This document shows, piece after piece, positions 1 through 6,458 of a stretch of 64,000 nucleotides of DNA (positions within the stretch are counted from its first letter, which is position 1; every line of letters begins with the position of its first letter). Both the position numbers and the translations under genes were made by a program. The notes under the pieces were generated by a model. That model was not told the DNA's origin and did not search any database. It was given only the letters and a program-made list of their open reading frames with translations. The stretch comes from an uncultured Bacilli bacterium (GTDB taxonomy: Bacteria > Bacillota_I > Bacilli_A > ML615J-28 > CAG-313): contig CALVCV010000006.1 in the NCBI GenBank assembly GCA_944326155.1, positions 1-64,000 of the forward strand. The letters run 5' to 3'.

Positions 1-43
1 CTGATATAACTTATCTTATATTTATTTGATCGAAAAGTAGTAG

Positions 44-286
44 CATATAGAATTTCTAAATTTAATGATAATCAATTCCATATGCGAGTCAGTAGGTATT
101 CAGATTTCAATGAGTCGCAAGGGAACACCGCTTGATGATTCTCCAATGGAAAGTTATCATAGTATTCTTAAAAAAGACACTTTATATAATAATTATATCA
201 CAAATTTAGAAGAATATATAGCAATTGTAGAAGATTGGATAGAATTTTATAATACAAAAAGAATTAAAAATAGGAAGAGAAAATAA
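44..286 (+). mobile_element. 3' remnant of an IS3/IS150-type transposase
   Basis: The reading frame open from 44 encodes only the last part of an IS3-family DDE transposase (integrase core). The run SMSRKGTPLDDSPMESYHS matches the conserved region around the catalytic Glu (usually SRKGNCYDNAPAESFF), and the end IEFYNTKRI matches the usual YN..R terminal motif. The zinc-binding N-terminal part and the first two catalytic Asp are absent, and an in-frame stop lies at 41-43, so this is a dead fragment, possibly cut by the window edge plus a mutation. It marks the left side as a recombination-prone region next to the toxin remnant. The family call is by motif memory. Confidence 0.8.
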
Positions 287-302
287 TCTCTTCCTTTTAT
301 TT
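272..302 (+). terminator. Rho-independent terminator overlapping the transposase stop
   Basis: Perfect 9-bp stem (272-280 with 287-295), a 6-nt loop that contains the TAA stop, and a T-rich tail. Confidence 0.75.
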
Positions 303-338
303 AGACATAAGACTTATTTTATCTGTGAACTAATATTA

Positions 339-950
339 ATGCAATATTTAAATGCAGATAATATTGAAAATATTACTCCAAGTGAAGTCAATGCTTTAGA
401 TAGACACGCTATAACACTTGATAATAGTATCACTTATGAAGAAAATGAAAGTACAATATTTACAGATACTGAGCTTTATCCAGATCCAACAGATTATACA
501 TATGAAATAATAGATGGAAAAATTAATGAATTTAAAAACTTATTTAAAGATGAAAATAATGATAATATAAGAGATGAAGAATTCACTGAACATTTTATTT
601 TTTCTTTTTGGATAGCTATTAATAATAACAATAGAAAAACAATGAAAACAATTTTAAGATATACAATTAATGGGGTTACACATACAGGTGAAGCTATAAT
701 TAACAATATTGCCTCAGGTTCTTGGAGACAAGTTTCAATTCCTATAAAATTAGGTTTAGAGCAATTAAGTTTAAATTCAATGGAATTATTGTTTGAAGTG
801 GAAGAAAAGGAAATGAATATTCAAATTGCTGAATTAAAAGTTATGAAAGGTGTGATTCCTCATTTATTAATTGATAATACAAAAATAGAATCAGGGACAA
901 AATTGTGTTATTGTATTGATGATGTATTTTATAAATGGATTTACAACTAG
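339..950 (+). CDS. Hypothetical protein, probable fragment of a YD/RHS-type polymorphic toxin
   Basis: 203 codons, no ribosome binding site before the ATG and no signal peptide. The middle (about residues 85-170) has the pattern of a beta-sandwich ligand-binding module: a hydrophobic/aromatic strand FIFSFWIAI, then TILRYTINGVTHTG, then SGSWRQVSIPI, then an alternating strand ending in QIAELKVMKG. Modules of this kind sit in the N-terminal or central part of large secreted RHS/YD-repeat proteins. The frame ends 35 bases into the next one, whose start is equally ill-defined. I infer that a large internal deletion fused two pieces of one toxin gene and that this piece is no longer expressed as such. 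It could instead be a small free-standing protein. Confidence 0.4.
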   Translation: MQYLNADNIENITPSEVNALDRHAITLDNSITYEENESTIFTDTELYPDPTDYTYEIIDGKINEFKNLFKDENNDNIRDEEFTEHFIFSFWIAINNNNRKTMKTILRYTINGVTHTGEAIINNIASGSWRQVSIPIKLGLEQLSLNSMELLFEVEEKEMNIQIAELKVMKGVIPHLLIDNTKIESGTKLCYCIDDVFYKWIYN

Positions 951-1773
951 TGCATTAATGTTTTGTGCAAGTCAAGCAGTTACAGCTTTATCAAAAGCAG
1001 CTAGTTCTAGATGCTCAACACCTAGTAAATGCTTTATTGTAGGAACCTTAATTCTAACTGCATTTGGTAATAAAAAAATCGAAGATATTGAAATAGGTGA
1101 TGAAGTTTGGGCATACGATGAAGAAACTGGTGATAAGGCATTAAAGAAAGTTACAAAATTATTTAGAAATAAAACAAAAAAATTGGTTAATTTATTATTT
1201 GAATTTGAAGATGGTAGAATTGAAAAAATAGTATGTACAGAAGGACATCCATTCTACGTAAATAATTTAGGGTGGATAAAATCGATTGATATACTTGAAA
1301 ACGATTCAGTATTAATGTATAATGATAGTGTTGTAAATGTTATCAGAAAAGAAGTTGAAGAATTTGATGAAGAAGAAACTACATATAATTTTGAAGTAGA
1401 GGGTTATCATACATATTATGTTGGGGAAAGTCATCTATTAGTTCATAATGCATGTGGTGATGGTATTGAGGCGGATTTAGGTAACAAAGCCGAATATGCA
1501 TTTGGAAATGCAAAAGGTAGTCCGCATAATATTCAAAGAAGTCAAGCGAATTCAACTCAATTAAGAAAAATAGGCATAAATGATAATGATGTTGGAAGAA
1601 AGATTTTTTCTGATCATTTTAAAAATGCCTTTGATGCTAATAAAAAACTAATTATGGGCAATTCTGGTAGGACAAAGATAAATTCTTTAATCGCAGGTCC
1701 TGGAGGATTCAGAGGAGTTGAATCAGTGTGGGAAGGAAATAAACTAATTACATTTATGTTTTTTGGAGAATAA
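919..1773 (+). CDS. Orphan C-terminal module of a polymorphic toxin: Hint pretoxin domain plus toxin domain
   Basis: A short hydrophobic, Ala-rich stretch is followed by a Hint (hedgehog/intein) domain from about residue 38 to 175. The first Cys is in CFIVGTLI, block B has CTEGHPFYV, and the domain ends GYHTYYVGESHLLVHN, where the terminal HN is the usual self-cleavage point in PT-HINT proteins. The last ~110 residues are the released toxin: HNIQRSQANSTQLRKIGI, GRKIFSDHF, then GPGGFRG and VWEGNKLITF. I recognise this as a recurrent CT domain of RHS/WapA-like toxins, probably a nuclease, but cannot name the family. The long RHS core and secretion signal that should precede Hint are absent, and the start is uncertain (TTG 916, ATG 919 or 922, none with a ribosome binding site). 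The gene therefore looks like a displaced orphan toxin cassette, with the immunity gene directly behind. Confidence 0.72.
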   Translation: MMYFINGFTTSALMFCASQAVTALSKAASSRCSTPSKCFIVGTLILTAFGNKKIEDIEIGDEVWAYDEETGDKALKKVTKLFRNKTKKLVNLLFEFEDGRIEKIVCTEGHPFYVNNLGWIKSIDILENDSVLMYNDSVVNVIRKEVEEFDEEETTYNFEVEGYHTYYVGESHLLVHNACGDGIEADLGNKAEYAFGNAKGSPHNIQRSQANSTQLRKIGINDNDVGRKIFSDHFKNAFDANKKLIMGNSGRTKINSLIAGPGGFRGVESVWEGNKLITFMFFGE

Positions 1774-1774
1774 A

Positions 1775-2266
1775 ATGATTAAAATCGAAAAAGTTAGTGA
1801 TTATATATTTGAAGAGCAAAAAAATGAATTTAATTTGATTATAGGCAGTTATGCTTCTTATAATGAATACTATTTAGTAGAGATACTTTTTGACAATTCT
1901 AAAATAAAAATTGGGTTGCAGGTTATCACTGGTGGTATTTCTCCTAATGTTATAATTAATAATAATAAAATATTAATTACAGCTGGACAATTTTTTTACA
2001 TTTGTAATAAAAATTGTGATGTTATAAAAGAGTATTGCTGTGATGCATCTGTATTTGAGATGAAATTGTTATTAAATTATTTAATTGTGTATAATGAAAT
2101 TGATATTATTTGTTTTGATAAAAATATGGATTTTTTGTGGAAAAGGGAATTTGACGATTTAATTGATATATGCTTAATTATGGATGATTTTATTAAATTA
2201 AGTTGTAATAATGAGGATATTATTATTAATTTAAATGACGGTTCTTTTAAATTTATGAATTCATAG
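1775..2266 (+). CDS. Probable immunity protein for the preceding toxin
   Basis: 163 aa. The start is ATG 1775 because GGAG at 1765-1768, inside the toxin's last codons, is correctly spaced; a TTG at 1763 is possible but lies upstream of that site. The first base of the ATG is only 2 nt past the toxin stop, the tight coupling usual for toxin-immunity pairs. The protein is acidic, cytosolic, without signal peptide or membrane helix, and built of short beta-strand-like segments with several Cys (ICNKNCDVIKEYCCDAS) and a WKREF turn, as in small WD/beta-propeller-like immunity proteins. I do not recognise the family; the function is inferred from position. Confidence 0.5.
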   Translation: MIKIEKVSDYIFEEQKNEFNLIIGSYASYNEYYLVEILFDNSKIKIGLQVITGGISPNVIINNNKILITAGQFFYICNKNCDVIKEYCCDASVFEMKLLLNYLIVYNEIDIICFDKNMDFLWKREFDDLIDICLIMDDFIKLSCNNEDIIINLNDGSFKFMNS

Positions 2267-2287
2267 GATATATTTATAAGGTGTAAT

Positions 2288-2353
2288 ATGAATTTAATTA
2301 TTGATTTTATAAAAGAAGTAAAAAAAGTATATAAAGTAAATGAAACAAGGTAA
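2288..2353 (+). CDS. Tiny ORF between immunity gene and NTase gene (21 aa), possible gene remnant
   Basis: ATG at 2288 is preceded by AAGGTG. It encodes a Lys-rich helix (MNLIIDFIKEVKKVYKVNETR would be the whole product). It may be the beginning of a second, deleted immunity gene; nothing shows that it is functional. Confidence 0.2.
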   Translation: MNLIIDFIKEVKKVYKVNETR

Positions 2354-2377
2354 TGGTTTTAATAGATAATTAGAATT

Positions 2378-3238
2378 ATGGGACAAGATCATTTAATAAA
2401 TAAATTGAAGTACAATATTAATATTATATATTTTGTGAAAAAAATTATAAATGAAACAATTGTGCAAGAAAGAATTAAAGAAATAGTATATGATAAATTT
2501 ACTTGTTTAACTAATCAAGAATTATCTATAAAAAGATTTGATAATTCATTTAAATACATTATAAATAATATTCATCAAACATTTAATATAGAAATGATTA
2601 TTCAATCTTATTTTATGTTAACAAATGAACTTTTTGATAATGACATCGCTACAAAATTAATAGAACTATATTACAAAAATATTGATGTTGCCACACATTC
2701 TTTAGCAGCTTTACTTCATCTTTATATTATTAATAATATAGAAAAAAATAATGTAGAATTTGCTTTCTTAATATCTAATTACATAATGTTAAAAAAAGGT
2801 AGATGGTTTTTGATGCCTTATGAATATTGTCATAATGATTATAGACAGTCAATTGAAAATAATGATTTATCTAGTTTGATTAGAATTTTTTATGATATAG
2901 AATTAGTTAAAAATGACAAAAGACCGTGCTTATTATCAAGAGATGCAGTAATTAAAAAGGTAAAATCTTTAAAAAAAGAGTTACTCTATAATTATAATAT
3001 AGAGAATTTGTATTTGTTTGGTTCGTTTGCAAAAGGAAACAACACAGATAAAAGTGATTTAGATTTTGTTGTGATTTTTAATGAATCATTAATAAATAAA
3101 GAAAAAAATGATATGATTAATAACATGAAGAATTATTTGAGTAATGAGTTTGATTGTGATGTTGATTTATTAGATTTTAACTACGCACTAAATACTTTTG
3201 ATAAATCACAAATGGAATATTTAATTACATTAATATAG
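2378..3238 (+). CDS. Nucleotidyltransferase-domain protein with a helical, Fic-like N-terminal region
   Basis: 286 aa. The C-terminal ~95 residues are a minimal nucleotidyltransferase fold: GSFAKG at about 215-220, SDLDFVV at about 225-231 giving two catalytic Asp, and a third acidic strand CDVDLLDF near 270. The first ~190 residues are helical. The stretch ATHSLAALLHLYIIN, then about 12 residues later YIMLKKGRWFLMP and Y..SIENNDLSSLIRIFYD, has the spacing of the Fic core helices. The HPFxxGNGR catalytic loop between them is replaced by an unrelated sequence, so AMPylation activity by that part is unlikely. The ribosome binding site is weak. Fic-NTase fusions exist in bacteria; whether this one is a toxin, an antitoxin or an antibiotic adenylyltransferase cannot be told. 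It sits behind the toxin-immunity pair in the same orientation. Confidence 0.55.
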   Translation: MGQDHLINKLKYNINIIYFVKKIINETIVQERIKEIVYDKFTCLTNQELSIKRFDNSFKYIINNIHQTFNIEMIIQSYFMLTNELFDNDIATKLIELYYKNIDVATHSLAALLHLYIINNIEKNNVEFAFLISNYIMLKKGRWFLMPYEYCHNDYRQSIENNDLSSLIRIFYDIELVKNDKRPCLLSRDAVIKKVKSLKKELLYNYNIENLYLFGSFAKGNNTDKSDLDFVVIFNESLINKEKNDMINNMKNYLSNEFDCDVDLLDFNYALNTFDKSQMEYLITLI

Positions 3239-3245
3239 TTAATAT

Positions 3246-3290
3246 AAAGACTTTTGTACCAATGTGAATTGATGCAGGAGTCTTTTCCTC
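3246..3290 (+). terminator. Possible terminator after the NTase gene
   Basis: 7-bp stem AAAGACT (3246-3252) with AGTCTTT (3279-3285), a long 26-nt loop, then a T/C-rich tail. The long loop makes it weak. Confidence 0.4.
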
Positions 3291-3295
3291 TATAT

Positions 3296-3370
3296 GCAAC
3301 ATTTACAATGTAAACTATTAAACGTGCAACTTTTATAATTGAAACTATCAAATATGAAACATTACGCAGT
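3296..3370 (+). repeat. Five tandem 15-nt degenerate repeats
   Basis: The pentamer (G/T)(C/A)AAC recurs exactly every 15 nt, at 3296, 3311, 3326, 3341 and 3356, each followed by an AT-rich decamer; units one and three share about three quarters of their bases over a 30-nt double period. No ORF covers it. It looks like either the multiple transposase-binding repeats found at the ends of some insertion sequences or an iteron-like protein-binding array. No element is recognisable next to it. Confidence 0.5.
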
Positions 3371-3392
3371 ATACACACATTAAAGTACTATG

Positions 3393-3422
3393 AAAAGTCT
3401 TCTACTAATGAAGGCTTTTTTT
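3393..3422 (+). terminator. Rho-independent terminator
   Basis: 10-bp stem (3393-3402 with 3410-3419, one G-T pair), 7-nt loop, T7 tail. It stands after the 15-nt repeats with no gene directly before it, so it may end a lost gene or element. Confidence 0.65.
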
Positions 3423-3843
3423 GCATTTTAGGGGTATTTTCATCAATATAAAGTGAAGTGATAAGAAGTGCTATCAAGAGGATAAAGTCATTATTTATTA
3501 TAAAATAATATTAGAATAGGATAAAGTAAAGGATAGTATGTTGTAATATTAAATGAGAACACATAGTAGAAAGTATATTTAGAAGATATGTAAGTGGAGA
3601 TACCTTTTAACAAATGGTGAATGTCCCATACTGATAAACTAAAAAACAAGAAAAGAAGTTTGTTTTCATTAAGTACAATTTAAAGTAGGTTAAAAAAAAT
3701 ACATAGGAAATGCAATAGAGATATCCTAAGTATTATAAGTTAAAAAATATTTGATATAGTATAAACTAAATGAGTGAATTATAATAATATAAGAGGATTA
3801 TCAAAGATAGATAAAGGTAGATTTCAAGTAAATAGCAATTGGT
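3423..3843. other. Gene-less stretch
   Basis: About 420 bases without an ORF above roughly 30 codons, no hairpin-plus-T-run and no RNA gene that I can see. It is probably decayed coding DNA of the accessory region; no parent gene is recognisable. Confidence 0.5.
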
Positions 3844-4413
3844 TTAGATTAAACTACAAACTATAATTCCTAAAATAGCACATATTAAAATGGTAAATAT
3901 CGCATTAAGATTTTTCTTAAATATTTTTTTTAATATGAATGAAATAGTCATAATAATAAACAAAATAATCATTGAAGCAAGATTAAATTGAAAGGATGAT
4001 AAATTTATATATCCTATTGACTTTGCAAGTAAAATGAGTCCAGTAGAAAGAATTAAACCAAGAACGACACTATTTATTCCTAAAAAGGCAAACTTAACAT
4101 ATTTGTTATCCATAATATGAGTAAAAAATTTAGCAATTAAAAGAATGATAATAAAAGAGGGAAGGGTTACCCCAATCGTTGCCACGAGTGAACCGAGAAA
4201 ACCAGAATGAATTGAACCGATATAGGTAGCCATATTAATTGCAATAGGTCCTGGAGTTGATTCACAAATACCAATAAAATTGTAGAATTGAGTTTCGCTT
4301 AGCCAACCATATTTTAAAACTGTTTCTTTTAATAGTGGAATCATTGCATATCCACCACCAATTGTAAAAAAACCAATTTTCAAAAATTCGAAAAATAAAA
4401 GAAGTAGCTCCAT
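3844..4413 (-). CDS. Chromate transporter half-protein, second gene
   Basis: 189 aa membrane protein of the CHR family (short-chain type, one CHR domain per protein). Start ATG at 4413, with GGAAAGGAAAAC upstream; a longer frame reading to 4626 runs inside the neighbour and is not used. Family marks: FFTIGGGYAMIPLL near the N-terminus, then the GICESTPGPIAINMATYIG signature, then four to five hydrophobic helices. It overlaps the first half-gene by one base (TAATG), so the two are co-translated and expected to form a heterodimer. CHR proteins export chromate in proteobacteria; in anaerobic gut-type organisms the substrate of the short paired form is not settled. Confidence 0.88.
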   Translation of the reverse strand: MELLLLFFEFLKIGFFTIGGGYAMIPLLKETVLKYGWLSETQFYNFIGICESTPGPIAINMATYIGSIHSGFLGSLVATIGVTLPSFIIILLIAKFFTHIMDNKYVKFAFLGINSVVLGLILSTGLILLAKSIGYINLSSFQFNLASMIILFIIMTISFILKKIFKKNLNAIFTILICAILGIIVCSLI

Positions 4414-4976
4414 TATAATGTTTTCCTTTCCTTTATCATTGATAATATAATACCGAGTACTGCTCCAATTAAAATTAAAAATATTGAAGAAAAGTTTAAA
4501 GCAAATAAATCTAGAAGAACCATTATGAATATTACACTTATAATAATGATTTTTTGCCATATATTTTTCTTCATTTTTATAAACATATCTATCCCTGCTT
4601 TGGTTATTAAATAAGCGACAGCACATTTTATTCCTACAAAGGCATATTGGACATAAAGGTTTTTCATTAATTTGTTTAAAAACAAACTAATTATAAATAT
4701 GAATAAAAAAGCAGGAAATATTACACCAAGAGTTGAAAGCATACTACCCAATAATTTTCCTTTTTTATAGCCAATAAAAGTTGCGAGGTTAATTGCAATA
4801 GGGCCAGGGGTAGACTCGGCAATGCCACATATTTCTAGCAATTCATCATTAGTTATCCACCTCTTTTTTTTCACTACAATGTCATTTAATTGAGCAATCA
4901 TTGCATAACCACCACCAAAGGTAGTTGCTCCTAATTTTAAAAATGTTAAAAATAAATCTAGATAAATATTCATCAC
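4413..4976 (-). CDS. Chromate transporter half-protein, first gene
   Basis: 187 aa, CHR family. The CHR motif pair is TFGGGYAMIAQL near residues 20-31 and GIAESTPGPIAINLATFIG near 50-68, followed by hydrophobic helices. A strong GGAGG lies 7 nt before GTG 4976 and 10 nt before ATG 4973, so either may be the start; GTG has the better spacing. It is the promoter-proximal member of a two-gene operon transcribed away from the DUF134-NifX gene. About 45 percent of the first 100 residues look shared with the second half-protein, consistent with an old duplication. Confidence 0.88.
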   Translation of the reverse strand: MMNIYLDLFLTFLKLGATTFGGGYAMIAQLNDIVVKKKRWITNDELLEICGIAESTPGPIAINLATFIGYKKGKLLGSMLSTLGVIFPAFLFIFIISLFLNKLMKNLYVQYAFVGIKCAVAYLITKAGIDMFIKMKKNIWQKIIIISVIFIMVLLDLFALNFSSIFLILIGAVLGIILSMIKERKTL

Positions 4977-5313
4977 TCATTTTCCTCCTTGAGACTAAAG
5001 TAATTGTATCTTACAAATCATTATATCTATAAACGCTAAGAGTTTTTCTCGTTTATGTTTTAGTAATAATCTAATATGTTTACAATTATACGTAAAATCC
5101 TATATAATTTTGTAATTGAATTTATTATACCACTTGTATAAGTATAAGTAAACTATTATAATTTTATAAAGTGATGAAAAAATTGATAAAGAATGTAATG
5201 AATACTAAATAATACAACAAAGGATATCAGTTGATTTTATTTATTATCTTGACTTAAGAAACATAAGAATGATAGTGAAAAATAGAATTATAAATATTAA
5301 AAACACATAATTA

Positions 5314-5342
5314 TTGACATATGTCATAAATAAGAGTAAAAT
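5314..5342 (+). promoter_or_regulatory. Sigma-A type promoter of the DUF134-NifX gene
   Basis: TTGACA (5314-5319), 17-nt spacer, TAAAAT (5337-5342), 21 bases before the ATG. Confidence 0.75.
5315..5326. promoter_or_regulatory. Palindromic operator overlapping the -35 box
   Basis: Perfect 12-bp palindrome TGACATATGTCA laid over the -35 hexamer. The downstream gene begins with a helix-turn-helix domain, so autoregulation is the simplest reading (inference). Confidence 0.55.
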
Positions 5343-5363
5343 CATATTAAAGGAGAAAACTTT

Positions 5364-6131
5364 ATGCCTAGGCCATTTAAGAAAAGATTTATTTGTCAAG
5401 AACCAAAATTTAAAAGATTTAATTGGATAAATAATAATGAAAAGATTACACTAACAGTTGATGAATTTGAGGTAATTAGATTGATTGATTTTGAGTCACT
5501 TACGCAACTTGAATGTGCAGAACAAATGCAAGTTGCTAGAACAACTGTGCAATCAATGTATGATAAAGCTAGAAAAATAATTGCTGACGCACTTGTTAAT
5601 GGCAAACAAATCATAATTGAAGGTGGAGAGTATCAATTGTGTGAGCACTATCAAAGTGGTTGCAAACATGGTTGTGGCAAAAAGTGTCAATTTCTAAATC
5701 TAAAAAATGAAAAGAAAGGTCTAAATAATATGAAAACTTTTATAGCAGTTACTTATGAAAATGGAAATGTATTTCAACATTTTGGTCACACAGAAGAGGT
5801 GAAAATTTATGAAATAGAAGATAAGAAAATAGTATCTTCAAAAATCTTATCTACCACTGGCTATGGTCATGGAGCTTTAGCAACTTTTTTGAAAAATAAT
5901 AAGGTTGATGTACTAATTTGTGGTGGTATTGGTGGGGGAGCTCAAGCCGCCTTGATGAATGCAAATATATCTTTTTTTGGCGGTGTAACTGGGAAAGCTG
6001 ATGAAGTTGTGGAAGCATATGTCAAAGGAACTTTAGAGTATAATCCAGATGTAAAGTGTAATAACCATGAAAATCATAGCGGACATAATCATAGTTGTAG
6101 CGGAGAAAATTGTGCCAAAGAACATTGTTAA
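5364..6131 (+). CDS. DUF134 DNA-binding domain fused to a NifX/NifB-type (dinitrogenase cofactor) domain
   Basis: 255 aa. Residues 1-~105 are DUF134: MPRPFKKRFI start, then a sigma-70 region 4-like helix-turn-helix (LTVDEFEVIRLIDFE, LTQLECAEQMQVARTTVQ) and a Cys-rich end (CEHYQSGCKHGCGKKC). Residues ~122-235 are a dinitrogenase iron-molybdenum cofactor-type fold (FIAVTYENGNVFQHFGH, CGGIGGGAQAALMNANI, GVTGKADEVV). The last ~25 residues are a His/Cys-rich tail. Stand-alone versions bind metal clusters or small Fe/Mo cofactors. Here the ligand domain is probably a sensor for the repressor half, since no nitrogenase genes are nearby. AAAGGAG precedes the start with 7-nt spacing. The gene is monocistronic, between its own promoter and a terminator. 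Confidence 0.88.
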   Translation: MPRPFKKRFICQEPKFKRFNWINNNEKITLTVDEFEVIRLIDFESLTQLECAEQMQVARTTVQSMYDKARKIIADALVNGKQIIIEGGEYQLCEHYQSGCKHGCGKKCQFLNLKNEKKGLNNMKTFIAVTYENGNVFQHFGHTEEVKIYEIEDKKIVSSKILSTTGYGHGALATFLKNNKVDVLICGGIGGGAQAALMNANISFFGGVTGKADEVVEAYVKGTLEYNPDVKCNNHENHSGHNHSCSGENCAKEHC

Positions 6132-6144
6132 CATGAAATTATTT

Positions 6145-6180
6145 AAAAAGTCATTAAAATTTTTAGTGACTTTTATTTTA
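6145..6180 (+). terminator. Rho-independent terminator
   Basis: AAAGTCATTAAAA pairs with TTTTAGTGACTTT (one G-T), followed by a T-rich tail. Confidence 0.75.
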
Positions 6181-6404
6181 CAAAATTTTTATAAAGCGCT
6201 GAACATCTTTCATCAAATTTTTATAATTTATATGTAAATATAATGAATGAAAGTTTTTGAAGTTACTTGTTAAAAATACCCATATATTGTTTAAGATAGG
6301 ATTGAGATTATTTTTAAAAATAAAATGAAGTAGTAGTATTCGTATTTTTTAAAATTTATCATTGGTCTTTGTTAATTAAATAATTTTGATAAAATAAATG
6401 AAGA
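6181..6404. other. Gene-less stretch between convergent genes
   Basis: AT-rich, no ORF, bounded by the two terminators of the convergent genes. Nothing else seen. Confidence 0.6.
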
Positions 6405-6443
6405 AAAGCATCACGAATCAATGATGCTAGATTAATGATGCTT
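6405..6443 (-). terminator. Terminator of the vWA gene
   Basis: On the minus strand AAAGCATCA at 6443-6435 pairs with TGATGCTTT at 6413-6405, followed by a T-rich run. The loop itself holds a further GATGC copy. Confidence 0.6.
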
Positions 6444-6458
6444 TCCGTTAAATTAGTA

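Larger units (their letters stand above)
4977..5363. other. Divergent intergenic region between the chromate transporter operon and the DUF134-NifX gene
   Basis: 387 bases without a gene. The right end holds the promoter and operator described separately. On the minus strand a TATAAT box lies at about 5022-5027 in front of the chromate pair, but I find no convincing -35. An imperfect inverted repeat (AAAC...GAG-TTTTT-CTC-GTTT) lies around 5031-5055. Confidence 0.5.

Noticed and set aside
3181-3378. Minus-strand ORF over the 15-nt repeats
   Set aside because: It overlaps the NTase gene and the repeat array, with no ribosome binding site or family signal.
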